DNA of 64,000 nt from positions 1,118,501 to 1,182,500 of the forward strand of contig NZ_JADCLL010000001.1 of assembly GCF_015070375.1 (NCBI RefSeq). The letters are read 5' to 3'. Source of the stretch: Nocardioides kribbensis. GTDB taxonomy: Bacteria > Actinomycetota > Actinomycetes > Propionibacteriales > Nocardioidaceae. The translations under genes were made by a program, and so were the position numbers. Under the pieces are notes generated by a model, which was not told the origin of the DNA, made no database searches, and saw only the letters and a program-made list of their open reading frames with translations. Below are positions 1 through 9,000 of this stretch, in pieces; the first letter of the stretch is position 1, and each line of letters begins with the position of its first letter.

Positions 1-906
1 GTCGTGCTGGCCGGCGACCACGGGGTCGCCGGCCACGGGGTGTCGGCGTACCCGCCCGCGATCACCGGGGCCATGGTCCGCACCTTCCTCGCCGGACGCG
101 CCGGGGTCTCGGCGCTGGCCGCCGCTCACGGCGTGCACGTGCGGGTGCTCGACCTCGGCGTCGACGACGACCTCGACGGCCTCGCGCCCGAGGTGCACGC
201 CGCGCTCACCGCCCACAAGGTGCGCCGCGGCAGCGGGGCGCTCCACCTCGAGGACGCGCTCACCCCCGAGCAGACACGCGCCGCCCTCGAGGCCGGGCGC
301 GCCGTGGCCCGCGAGGAGGTCGCGGCCGGGGCCGACCTCCTGCTCACCGGCGACATGGGCATCGGCAACACCACCCCCGCCGCCTGCCTGGTCGCCGCCG
401 GCCTCGGGCTGGGCGCCGACGAGGTCACCGGCCGCGGCACCGGCGTCGACGACGCCGGCCTGGCCCGCAAGCGCGAGGTCGTGGCCCAGGCGCTCGCCCG
501 CGCCGGCGACCGCGTCGCCGACCCCGTCGAGACCCTCACCGCGCTCGGCAGCGCCGACCTCGCCGCCACCGTCGGCCTGCTCACCGAGGCCGCCCGCAGC
601 GGCGTGCCGGTGCTGCTCGACGGGCTGATGTCGGTGGCGTGCGCGCTCACCGCGGAGCGGCTCGCGCCGGGGTCCGCCGCGTGGTTCGTCGCCGCTCACC
701 GCTCCCCCGAGCCGGCCCAGTCGCTGGCGCTGGCCCACCTGGGCCTCGAGCCGCTGCTCGACCTCGGGCTGCGCCTGGGCGAGGGCAGCGGCGCGGTGGC
801 GGCGGTGCCGGTGCTGCGCAGCGCGGTGGCCCTGCTGCGCGACGTCGCGCAGCTGGCCGACCTGGTGCCCGCCCCGGGGCTCGATCCGGGGCCCCTCGGT
901 GCGTGA
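1..906 (+). CDS. cobT: Nicotinate-nucleotide--dimethylbenzimidazole phosphoribosyltransferase, 5' truncated by window edge
   Basis: CobT transfers phosphoribose from nicotinate mononucleotide to 5,6-dimethylbenzimidazole, making alpha-ribazole phosphate for the lower loop of cobalamin. The open frame runs from base 1 with no start codon of its own, so the N-terminus lies outside the window; about 300 residues are visible. Family signatures are GDHGVAGHGVSAYP at the left edge, TGDMGIGNTTPAAC in the middle, and RLGEGSGA near the end, which carries the Glu taken as the catalytic base in this family. The stop overlaps the GTG of cobS by 8 bases, so the two are probably translated together. In some nomenclatures this gene is called cobU. 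Confidence 0.95.
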   Translation, partial: VVLAGDHGVAGHGVSAYPPAITGAMVRTFLAGRAGVSALAAAHGVHVRVLDLGVDDDLDGLAPEVHAALTAHKVRRGSGALHLEDALTPEQTRAALEAGRAVAREEVAAGADLLLTGDMGIGNTTPAACLVAAGLGLGADEVTGRGTGVDDAGLARKREVVAQALARAGDRVADPVETLTALGSADLAATVGLLTEAARSGVPVLLDGLMSVACALTAERLAPGSAAWFVAAHRSPEPAQSLALAHLGLEPLLDLGLRLGEGSGAVAAVPVLRSAVALLRDVAQLADLVPAPGLDPGPLGA

Positions 907-1654
907 CGCCTGGCGCCTGGCCCTCGGCACGCTGACCGCGATCCCCGTCGCCCCGCCCGGCCACGTCGACCGCTCCACCGCCGCGCGCGCGATGCTGCTG
1001 GCGCCCCTGGCCGCGGCGCCGCTCGGGCTGCTGGTGGCCCTCGTCGGCTGGGCCGGCGCCGGGGCCGGTCTCGACCGGCTCGCGGTGGCCGTGGTCGCCG
1101 TGGGGGTCCTCGCCGCGGGCACCCGCGCCCTGCACTGGGACGGCCTGTCGGACACCGTCGACGGCCTCACCGCCTCCTACGACCGCGAGCGGTCGCTGGC
1201 GGTGATGCGCACGGGCACGTCGGGCCCCGCCGGCGTCGTGGCCACCGTCGTCGTGCTCCTCGCCCAGGTCGCCGCTCTCGCCTCGCTGCTGCGCCTCGAC
1301 GGCGGCTGGTGGCTGGCCGGCCTCGCCGTCGCGGTCTCGCGCTGCGCCCTGGTGCTGACCTGCCTGCGCGGGGTGCCCGGCGCGCGGGGCGACGGGCTCG
1401 GGTCGGGCTTCACCGGCACCGTGGCGCCGCTCGCCGCGGCGGTGTCGTGGCTCCTGGGCACGGCCGCGCTCGTCGCCGTCGCCGCCGCGGTCGGCCTCGA
1501 GGCGTGGCGCGCCCCGGTCGCCGCGCTCGCCGCCGTGGCCGTCGTCGGCCTGCTCGTGCGGCGCACCACCCGGCGCCTCGGCGGGGTCACCGGCGACGTC
1601 TTCGGCGCCGCCGTCGAGCTGGCGCTCGCCGCGCTGCTGGTGGCGCTGTCGTGA
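899..1654 (+). CDS. cobS: Adenosylcobinamide-GDP ribazoletransferase
   Basis: CobS is the integral membrane cobalamin synthase. It joins AdoCbi-GDP to alpha-ribazole (phosphate) in the last steps of nucleotide-loop assembly. The 251-residue protein starts at a GTG inside the cobT 3' end (8-base overlap). It has the family motif HWDGLSDTVDGL around residue 80, with the Asp residues expected to bind Mg, followed by several Ala/Leu/Val-rich membrane helices to the C-terminus. Length matches the family. It ends 5 bases before the stop of cobU, which runs on the other strand. Confidence 0.94.
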   Translation: MRDAWRLALGTLTAIPVAPPGHVDRSTAARAMLLAPLAAAPLGLLVALVGWAGAGAGLDRLAVAVVAVGVLAAGTRALHWDGLSDTVDGLTASYDRERSLAVMRTGTSGPAGVVATVVVLLAQVAALASLLRLDGGWWLAGLAVAVSRCALVLTCLRGVPGARGDGLGSGFTGTVAPLAAAVSWLLGTAALVAVAAAVGLEAWRAPVAALAAVAVVGLLVRRTTRRLGGVTGDVFGAAVELALAALLVALS

Positions 1655-1659
1655 GCCGC

Positions 1660-2211
1660 TCAGAGCACGAGCACGCGGCCGGCCACCACGAGGTGCACCG
1701 CCTCGCACTCCGCGGCCAGGCGCTGGTTGGCCAGGCCGAGCAGGTCGCGGAAGACCCGGCCCGAGCGGTGCGCGGGCACCACGCCGAGACCGACCTCGTT
1801 GGTCACCAGCACCACGTCGCCCGCCGCCCCGGCCAGCGCCGCGGCCGCCTCGTCGAGCCGCGCGCCGACCAGCGCGTGCAGCGCCTCGCTCGGCTCCTCC
1901 CAGGCCTCGGCGTCGTCGAGCAGCCGGGTCAGCCAGGTGCCGAGGCAGTCCACGAGCACCGCGCCGTGACCAGCGCCGTGACCAGGGCCGTGCCCGGCGC
2001 CGGCCAGGGCGCCGGCGAGGTCGCCGGTCTCCAGCGTGCGCCAGGCCGCCGGCCGTCGCGCCCGGTGGGCGGCCACACGGGCGGCCCAGTCGGCGTCGTC
2101 GAGCACCGGGCCGGGCGCGACGTAGGTGACGTCCTCGCGCCCCGCGAGCAGCCCCTCCGCGTGGCGCGACTTGCCCGAGCGCACTCCCCCGGTCACCAGC
2201 ACCCTCACCAC
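1660..2211 (-). CDS. cobU: Adenosylcobinamide kinase / adenosylcobinamide-phosphate guanylyltransferase
   Basis: CobU is the bifunctional cytosolic enzyme that phosphorylates adenosylcobinamide and then transfers GMP to it, making the substrate of CobS. The 183 residues open with VLVTGGVRSGKSRHAE, a P-loop, and contain AAHRARRPAAW, which includes the His that carries the GMP intermediate in this family, plus VLVTNEVGLG. Two GTG codons (2211 and 2208) can serve as start; a GGGAGG Shine-Dalgarno at 2217-2222 (on -) supports this site. The gene lies between cobS and cobD, both on +, so it is antisense to any cobTS-cobD read-through transcript. Confidence 0.94.
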   Translation of the reverse strand: MVRVLVTGGVRSGKSRHAEGLLAGREDVTYVAPGPVLDDADWAARVAAHRARRPAAWRTLETGDLAGALAGAGHGPGHGAGHGAVLVDCLGTWLTRLLDDAEAWEEPSEALHALVGARLDEAAAALAGAAGDVVLVTNEVGLGVVPAHRSGRVFRDLLGLANQRLAAECEAVHLVVAGRVLVL

Positions 2212-2222
2212 CGGAGCCTCCC
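2212..2222. promoter_or_regulatory. Back-to-back ribosome binding sites between divergent cobU and cobD
   Basis: Only 11 bases separate the two divergent start codons. They contain GGAG for cobD on + (2213-2216) and, on -, GGGAGG for cobU (complement of CCTCCC at 2217-2222). There is no room for promoters here, so each gene's promoter must lie in the other's coding sequence or further upstream, and the mRNAs should overlap at their 5' ends. Confidence 0.7.
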
Positions 2223-3158
2223 ATGACGTGCAGCCGCGCGGTGGGCCTGGCCGTCGGCTTCGCCGCCGACCGGGCGCTTGGCGACCCCGCCCGGTGGCAC
2301 CCGGTGGCCGGCTTCGGCTCCCTCGCGGGCGCCCTGGAGCGGCGGGCGTGGGCCGACGCGCGGCCCCGCGGCGCGGCGTACGTCGTGGTGCTGGTCGGCG
2401 CCACGACCGGCGCCGGCGTCGCGGTCGAGCGCGCGACCCGGGAGCGGCCGGTGGCCCACGCGCTGGCCACGGCGGTGGCGACCTGGGTGGTGCTGGGCGG
2501 CACGTCGCTGGGCCGCGAGGCCGGGGCGGTCGACGACCTGCTGCGCGCGGGTCGCCTCGACGACGCCCGGCAGCGGCTGACCCACCTCGTGGGCCGCGAC
2601 ACCCGCGTGCTCGACGCCGACGGGGTGGCCCGCGCGGCGGTCGAGTCGGTGGCCGAGAACACCTCCGACGCCGTCGTGGCCCCCCTCGTGCTCGGCGCCA
2701 TGGCCGGGGTGCCGGGGCTGCTGGGCTACCGCGCCGCCAACACCCTCGACGCGATGGTCGGCCACCGCACCCCGCGCCACGAGCGCTTCGGCTGGGCGGC
2801 GGCGCGCCTCGACGACCTGCTCAACCTGCCCGGCGCGCGGCTGTGCGCGCTGCTGGCCGTGGTGCTCGGCGACGACCCGCGCGCGGCGGTGCGGGCGTGG
2901 CGCCGCGACGCGCGCACCCACCCCAGCCCCAACGCCGGCCCGGTGGAGGCGGCCTTCGCGGGCGCCCTCGGGCTGCGCCTGGGCGGCGAGACCGTCTACC
3001 CCACCCGCGTCGAGCAGCGCCCGCTGCTCGGCGACGGCCGCGCGCCCGGCGTTCACGACCTGCCCCGCGCCCGGGCGCTCGCCGCACGGGTGGGCCTCGG
3101 CGCGCTCGTCACGCTCGCACCTCTCGCAGCCAGGCGCACGCGGCCGCGACGTCGCTGA
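2223..3158 (+). CDS. cobD: Adenosylcobinamide-phosphate synthase (CobD/CbiB)
   Basis: This membrane enzyme attaches (R)-1-amino-2-propanol (phosphate) to adenosylcobyric acid to form adenosylcobinamide (phosphate). The 311 residues show family motifs: [13 protein letters not shown] near residue 20, [11 protein letters not shown] near 145, [20 protein letters not shown] near 180 and [14 protein letters not shown] just after. It starts at ATG 2223 with GGAG 7 bases upstream. The last 50 bases overlap the 3' end of cobK on the opposite strand, and the Arg-rich tail (RRTRPRRR) is encoded in that overlap. Confidence 0.94.
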   Translation: MTCSRAVGLAVGFAADRALGDPARWHPVAGFGSLAGALERRAWADARPRGAAYVVVLVGATTGAGVAVERATRERPVAHALATAVATWVVLGGTSLGREAGAVDDLLRAGRLDDARQRLTHLVGRDTRVLDADGVARAAVESVAENTSDAVVAPLVLGAMAGVPGLLGYRAANTLDAMVGHRTPRHERFGWAAARLDDLLNLPGARLCALLAVVLGDDPRAAVRAWRRDARTHPSPNAGPVEAAFAGALGLRLGGETVYPTRVEQRPLLGDGRAPGVHDLPRARALAARVGLGALVTLAPLAARRTRPRRR

Positions 3159-3834
3159 CCGTCGCGACCCCGGCCGGCTCCGCCGGGCGGCGTACGACGA
3201 CCACCGCCAGGCCGCCCGCGGCGGCGGCCTCCAGCTTGGGCCAGGTGTGGACCCCGCCGGAGTCCTTGGTCACCAGGACGTCGGCGCGGTGCTCCTCGAC
3301 CAGCGCCCGCTCGCCGGCGAGGGTGTAGGGACCGCGGCTGCGCAGCAGCGTCCACGCCTCGGGCAGGGCGACCTCGGGCTCGTCGACGACCCGGGCGAGC
3401 ACCGCGTGGGCGCGCAGCGGGCCGGTGAACCGGCCGAGCTCCTGGCGGCCCACGGTGAGGAACGGGCGCCGGCCCAGCCGCGCGGTCAGCGCGGCGGCCT
3501 CGTCGTGGCCCTCCACCCAGTGCCAGGCCCCGGCCCCCGGGGCGTCGGACCAGCCGGGCCGGGCCAGCCGCAGCAGCGGCACGTCGACGCCGGCGGCGCT
3601 GTGGGAGATCCGCGCGGCGAAGGGGTGCGTGGCGTCGACGACGGCGTCGTAGCCGCGGGCGTGCTCGCGCAGGCCCTCCGGCCCGCCGAAGCCGCCGACG
3701 CGCACCTCCCCCACCGGCAGCGCCGGGCGGGCGACCCGCCCGGCCAGCGAGGAGACCACCTCGACGCCCTCGGTGACCAGCGCCGCCGCCAGGGCGCGCG
3801 CCTCGGCCGTGCCGCCGAGCAGCAGCACCCTCAC
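3109..3834 (-). CDS. cobK: Precorrin-6A reductase (cobalt-precorrin-6A reductase)
   Basis: CobK is the NADPH-dependent reductase converting precorrin-6A to precorrin-6B in corrin ring formation. The chosen GTG at 3834 gives 241 residues, opening [16 protein letters not shown] (dinucleotide-binding turn). [16 protein letters not shown] near residue 75 is the other hallmark. The GTG overlaps the cobQ stop as GTGA, the same coupling seen at the next two joints upstream. The 3' end overlaps cobD by 50 bases, tail to tail. A longer frame continues upstream, but only as the shadow of cobQ. Confidence 0.93.
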   Translation of the reverse strand: MRVLLLGGTAEARALAAALVTEGVEVVSSLAGRVARPALPVGEVRVGGFGGPEGLREHARGYDAVVDATHPFAARISHSAAGVDVPLLRLARPGWSDAPGAGAWHWVEGHDEAAALTARLGRRPFLTVGRQELGRFTGPLRAHAVLARVVDEPEVALPEAWTLLRSRGPYTLAGERALVEEHRADVLVTKDSGGVHTWPKLEAAAAGGLAVVVVRRPAEPAGVATVSDVAAACAWLREVRA

Positions 3835-5288
3835 GCGCGGGTCCCCGCAGGCTCGGCCGCCCCCGGCGCCAGCACCGGGAGCCCCGCCGGTGCGCCGCGG
3901 GTCGCGAGGTCGAGCAGGGCGTCGACGTCGAGGTGCTGCTCGACGAGGTCGCCGAGCAGGTCGAGGCGCCGCTCGCGGGCGGCCGGGAAGGAGGCGGTGG
4001 AGGTGACGCCGAGGGCCTCGCGCAGGTAGGCCGCGCGGTGGGCGTCGTCCTCGAGCCGGCCGTGCACCATCGTGCCGGTGACGGCGCCGGCGACCCGCTC
4101 GCCGGTGGTGCGGCCGTGGTGGATCTCGTAGCCCGCCGGCTCGTGGGTGCGCAGCACCTTGTCGGGGCCGAAGACGGTCTCGAGGTCGAGCAGGCCGAGC
4201 CCCTCGACCTCGGCGCCGGGGTCCCCCTCCACGCCGTGGGGGTCGGCGATGCGCCGACCGAGCACCTGGCAGCCGCCGCAGATCCCGAGCACCGGGCGCC
4301 CGGCCGCGGCGTGGTCGAGCACGGCCCGGTCGAGGCCGCGCTCGCGCAGCCAGGCCAGGTCGGCGAGGGTCGCGCGGGTGCCGGGCAGCACGACGAGGTC
4401 GGCGTCGGCCAGGCCCTGCGGGGTGCTCACGAAGCGCACGTCGAGGCCGGGCTCGAGGTCGAGCGCGTCGGCGTCGGTGACGTTGCTGATCCGCGGGAAG
4501 CGCACGACCGCGACCACCGCCCGGTCTCCCCCGGAGCACTCGGAGCGCCCGGAGCGCTCGCGACGCGCCTCCAGGTCGAGAGCGTCCTCGCCGTCGAGCC
4601 ACAGGTCGGGGCTCCAGGGCAGCACGCCGAAGGTGCGCCGCCCGGTCGCCGCGGCCAGCTGGTCGAGGCCCGGCGCGAGGAGCGAGACGTCGCCGCGAAA
4701 CTTGTTGACCACGAAGCCCGCCACCAGGGCCTGGTCGCCCGGCGGGAGCAGGGCGACCGTGCCGAGGAAGGCCGCGAAGACCCCGCCGCGGTCGATGTCG
4801 CCCACCACCACCGTGGGCAGGCCGGCGTGGCGCGCGAGGCCCATGTTGACGTAGTCGCCGGCGCGCAGGTTGATCTCCGCGGGGCTGCCCGCGCCCTCGG
4901 CGACGACCACGTCGACGCGGCCGGCCAGGTCGTCGTAGGCCGCGTGCGCGGCGGCGGCCAGGTGGCGCCGGCCGTCGACGAAGTCGCGCGCCGAGACCTC
5001 GCCGGCCGGGCGGCCCATCACGACCACGTGGCTGCGCCGCTCGGAGCCGGGCTTGAGCAGCACCGGGTTCATGGCCACCTCGGGCTCGATGCGCGCGGCC
5101 AGGGCCTGCACCCACTGCGCCCGCCCCATCTCCAGGCCGTCGCGGGTGACCATGGAGTTGTTGGACATGTTCTGCGCCTTGTAGGGCGCCACGCGCAGCC
5201 CGCGGCGGGCCAGCGCCCGGCACAGCCCGGTGGTCACCACGCTCTTGCCCGCGTCGGAGGTCGTCCCGGCGACGAGCAGACCGCTCAC
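3831..5288 (-). CDS. cobQ: Cobyric acid synthase (adenosylcobyrate glutamine amidotransferase)
   Basis: CobQ amidates the b, d, e and g side chains of adenosylcobyrinate a,c-diamide using glutamine and ATP. The GTG at 5288 gives 485 residues, the usual length. The N-terminal dethiobiotin-synthetase-like ATPase shows GTTSDAGKS at residues 8-16, then [11 protein letters not shown] and [12 protein letters not shown]. The C-terminal class I glutaminase shows [10 protein letters not shown] (nucleophile Cys) and [11 protein letters not shown]. The start overlaps the cobF stop as GTGA, and its own stop overlaps the cobK start. An upstream extension of the frame is Arg/Gly junk and was rejected. Confidence 0.95.
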   Translation of the reverse strand: MSGLLVAGTTSDAGKSVVTTGLCRALARRGLRVAPYKAQNMSNNSMVTRDGLEMGRAQWVQALAARIEPEVAMNPVLLKPGSERRSHVVVMGRPAGEVSARDFVDGRRHLAAAAHAAYDDLAGRVDVVVAEGAGSPAEINLRAGDYVNMGLARHAGLPTVVVGDIDRGGVFAAFLGTVALLPPGDQALVAGFVVNKFRGDVSLLAPGLDQLAAATGRRTFGVLPWSPDLWLDGEDALDLEARRERSGRSECSGGDRAVVAVVRFPRISNVTDADALDLEPGLDVRFVSTPQGLADADLVVLPGTRATLADLAWLRERGLDRAVLDHAAAGRPVLGICGGCQVLGRRIADPHGVEGDPGAEVEGLGLLDLETVFGPDKVLRTHEPAGYEIHHGRTTGERVAGAVTGTMVHGRLEDDAHRAAYLREALGVTSTASFPAARERRLDLLGDLVEQHLDVDALLDLATRGAPAGLPVLAPGAAEPAGTRA

Positions 5289-6097
5289 GCCGCCGGCTCC
5301 GGGGCGCGCAGCAGGTAGATGTCCATCACCCAGCCGGCCGCCTCCTTGCACCGCGCGCGGGCGGCCTCCACCTCGGCCACGACGTCGCGCACGCGACCGG
5401 CCACGAGCTCCTCGCTCGGCGTGCCGAGGTTGCCGCCCCACCAGATCGACCAGTCGCCCAGGTCGAGCTCGGGCCCGGTGAGGTCGACGACGCGGTTGAG
5501 CATGACCACGACGTTGTCCTGGCCCTGCCCGTGCGGCGGGGGCAGCACGGCCTCGGCCAGCCGGCGCCGTGTCGTGACGTGGAGGGCCTGGCCCACCTCG
5601 TGCAGCACGAGGCGGTGGCGCGCGGCCAGCAGCTGCACCGAGGAGATCCCCGGCACGACGCTCACCTCCAGCGGCAGCCGGCGGCCCACCCGCTCGAGCA
5701 CGCGGATCGTGGAGTCGTAGAAGGCGGGGTCGCCCCAGACCAGGAAGCCCGCGTCGCCGTCGTGACCGCGCAGGGCGTCCTCGTAGGCGCGGGCCCGCGC
5801 GTCGTGCCAGGCCTCGACGGCCGCGTCGTACTCCTCCTGGGTGCCGGTGCGCTCCGGGCGCCGCTCGCGCGAGGGGTCCTCGATGCGCACGACGACGGGG
5901 GCGGCGTCGAGGTGGCGGTCGAGCAGCCGCTCGCGCGCCACGACCAGCGGGTCGGGCATGCCGCCGCGCTCGGAGGTCAGCGCGGCGGACTTGTCGGAGA
6001 CCACGAAGTACGCCGAGTCCCGCATCGCCCGCACCGCCTCCAGCGTGACCTGGTCGGGGTCGCCCGGCCCCACCCCGATCACCCGGACCCGCTTCAC
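5285..6097 (-). CDS. cobF: Precorrin-6A synthase (deacetylating), CobF
   Basis: CobF is the SAM-dependent methyltransferase that methylates C1 of precorrin-5 and releases the acetyl unit as acetate. It is specific to the oxygen-dependent corrin route. The 270 residues start [18 protein letters not shown] (tetrapyrrole methylase N-terminus) and contain [11 protein letters not shown] and [16 protein letters not shown], both typical of precorrin methylases. The C-terminus ends [16 protein letters not shown] start and TGA stop both overlap neighbours (cobN upstream, cobQ downstream) by four bases. Its presence points to the aerobic pathway. Confidence 0.93.
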   Translation of the reverse strand: MKRVRVIGVGPGDPDQVTLEAVRAMRDSAYFVVSDKSAALTSERGGMPDPLVVARERLLDRHLDAAPVVVRIEDPSRERRPERTGTQEEYDAAVEAWHDARARAYEDALRGHDGDAGFLVWGDPAFYDSTIRVLERVGRRLPLEVSVVPGISSVQLLAARHRLVLHEVGQALHVTTRRRLAEAVLPPPHGQGQDNVVVMLNRVVDLTGPELDLGDWSIWWGGNLGTPSEELVAGRVRDVVAEVEAARARCKEAAGWVMDIYLLRAPEPAA

Positions 6098-9000
6098 GCC
6101 CGGTCCTCGGCCCGGTCCTCGGCCCGGTCCTCGAGGTCGCCCTCCAGGTCGAGGTAGACCTCCTGCATCGCGGCCAGCACCTCGGGGTCGGGCTCGGCCC
6201 ACAGGCCGCGGTCCCTCGCCTCGTGGAGCTTCTCCACGATGCCGCGCAGCGCCCAGGGGTTGGAGCGGCGCATGAACTCCTGGTTGGTCTCGTCGAGCAC
6301 GTACTCCTGGGCCAGGGTGTCGTACATCCAGTCGTGCACGACGCCGGTCGTGGCGTCGAAGCCGAAGAGGTAGTCGACGGTGGCGGCCAGCTCGAAGGCG
6401 CCCTTGTAGCCGTGGCGCTGCATCGCGGAGATCCAGCGCGGGTTGACCACGCGGGCGCGGAAGACCCGGTTGGTCTCCTCCTGCAGGGTGCGGGTGCGCA
6501 CGGCGTCGGGCGTGGTGGAGTCGCCGACGTAGGCCTGCGGCGCGGCGCCGGTCAGCGCACGCACCGTGGCGACCATGCCGCCGTGGTACTGGTAGTAGTC
6601 GTCGCTGTCGGCGATGTCGTGCTCGCGGGTGTCGATGTTCTTCGCCGCGACCTTGATCCGGCGGTAGTTGGCCCGCATGTCGTCGGCGGCCGCGGCGCCG
6701 TCGAGGTCGCGGCCGTAGGCGAAGCCGCCCCAGGCGGTGTAGACCTCGGCCAGGTCGGCGTCGTCGCGCCAGGTGCCCGACTCCACCAGCTGCAGGATGC
6801 CGGCGCCGTAGGAGCCCGGCTTGGAGCCGAAGATCCGGGTGGTGGCCCGGCGCTCGTCGCCGTGCTCGGCGAGGTCGGCCTGGGCGTGGGCGCGCACGTA
6901 GTTGCTGGCGTGCGGCTCCTCGAGGCCGGCGACGAGGCGCACGGCGTCGTCGAGCATGGCCACGACGTGGGGGAAGGCGTCGCGGAAGAAGCCGGAGATC
7001 CGCACCGTGACGTCGATGCGCGGGCGGCCCAGCTCCTCCAGCGGCACGACCGTCAGGTCGTTGACGCGCCGCGAGGCCTCGTCCCACGACGGACGCACGC
7101 CGAGCAGGGCCAGGACCTCCGCGACGTCGTCGCCGGAGGTGCGCATCGCGCTGGTGCCCCACACCGAGAGCCCCACCGAGGCGGGGTAGTCGCCGGTGTC
7201 GTCGAGGTAGCGCTGCACGAGCGACTCGGCCATGGCCAGCCCGGTCTGCCAGGCCAGCCGCGAGGGCACGGCGCGGGGGTCGACGGTGTAGAAGTTGCGC
7301 CCCGTCGGGAGCACGTTGACCAGCCCGCGCAGCGGCGAGCCCGAGGGGCCGGCCGGCACGAAGCCGCCGTCGAGGGCGTGGAGCACCGCGTCGAGCTCGT
7401 CGGTGGTGCGGGCCAGGCGCGGCACGACCTGGGTCGCGGCGAAGGCCAGCACCCGCTGCACCTCGGGGTCGTCGTGCAGCCCCGCCGCGGCGGCGGGGTC
7501 CCAGCCGGCGGCCTCCATGCCCTGCACGAGCGCGCGGGCCCGCTCCTCGACGCCGTCGATGACCGTGGTCGCCTCGGCGCCCTCCTTGAGGCCCAGCGCC
7601 GAGCGCAGCCCCGGCACCGACGCGGTCTCGCCGCCCCAGACCTGGGAGGCGCGCAGGATGGCCAGCACCAGGTTGACCCGGGCCTCGCCCTCGGGCGCCT
7701 GGCCCAGCACGTGCAGCCCGTCGCGGATCTGGGCGTCCTTGATCTCGCACAGCCAGCCGTCGACGTGGAGCAGGAAGTCGTCGAACTCCTCGTCGCCGGG
7801 GCGCTCGTCGAGCCCGAGGTCGCGGTGCATCTCCGCGGCGTGCATGAGCTGCCAGATCTCCCCGCGCACGGCGGGCAGCTTGGCGGGGTCCATCGCCGCG
7901 ATGTTGGCGTGCTCGTCGAGCAGCTGCTCGAGTCGGGCGATGTCGCCGTAGGTCTCCGCACGCGCCATCGGCGGGATGAGGTGGTCCACGATCGTGGCGT
8001 GGGCGCGGCGCTTGGCCTGGGCGCCCTCGCCGGGGTCGTTGACCAGGAAGGGGTAGATCAGCGGCAGGTCGGCGATGGCCTGGTCGGTGGCGCAGCTCGC
8101 CGACAGCGCGGCGTTCTTGCCCGGCAGCCACTCCATCGAGCCGTGCTTGCCCAGGTGCACCACCGCGTGGGCGCCGAAGCCACCGGTCTCCACGTCGCCG
8201 CCGACCCAGCGGTAGGCCGCGAGGTAGTGGTGCGAGGGCGCCATGTCGGGGTCGTGGTAGATCGCGACGGGGTTCTCCCCGAAGCCGCGGGGCGGCTGGA
8301 TGAGCAGCACGACGTTGCCGGCCTGGATGGTGGCCAGCACGATCTCGCCGGCGTCGTTGACGAAGAGCTCGCCGGGCGACTCCCCCCAGGTCGCCACGAC
8401 GTCGTCGCGCAGCGCGGCGGGCAGGTCGGCGGTCCAGCCGTCGTACTGCTGCTGGGTGATCCGCACGTGGGCGTCGGTGAGCTGGGCGTGGGTCAGCCAC
8501 TCCTCGTCCTGCCCGCCGGCGTCGATGAGGGCGTGGATCAGCGCGTCGCCCGCCTCGGTGTCGTCGTCGAGGTCGAGCCCCGGGACCACGCCGGCCGGGC
8601 CGAGGTCGTAGCCCTCCTCGCGCATGCGCCGCAGCAGCCGCACGGTCGAGACCGGGGTGTCGAGGCCCACGGCGTTGCCGACCCGGCTGTGCTTGGTGGG
8701 GTACGCCGAGAGCATCAGCGCCACCCGCCGCTCGGCGGGCGGCACGCGTCGCAGCCGGGCGTGGCCGACCGCGATGCCGGCCACCCGGGCGCAGCGCTCG
8801 GCGTCGGCGACGTAGCGGGGCAGGCCGTCGGCGTCGATCTCCTTGAAGGAGAACGGCGCGGTGATGATGCGCCCGTCGAACTCGGGGATCGCGATCTGGG
8901 TCGCGGAGTCCATCGGGGTCACCCCGTCGTCGGAGGCCTCCCACTCCGCGCGGCTGCTGGTCAGGCACAGGCCCTGCAGGATCGGGATGTCGAGCGCGGC

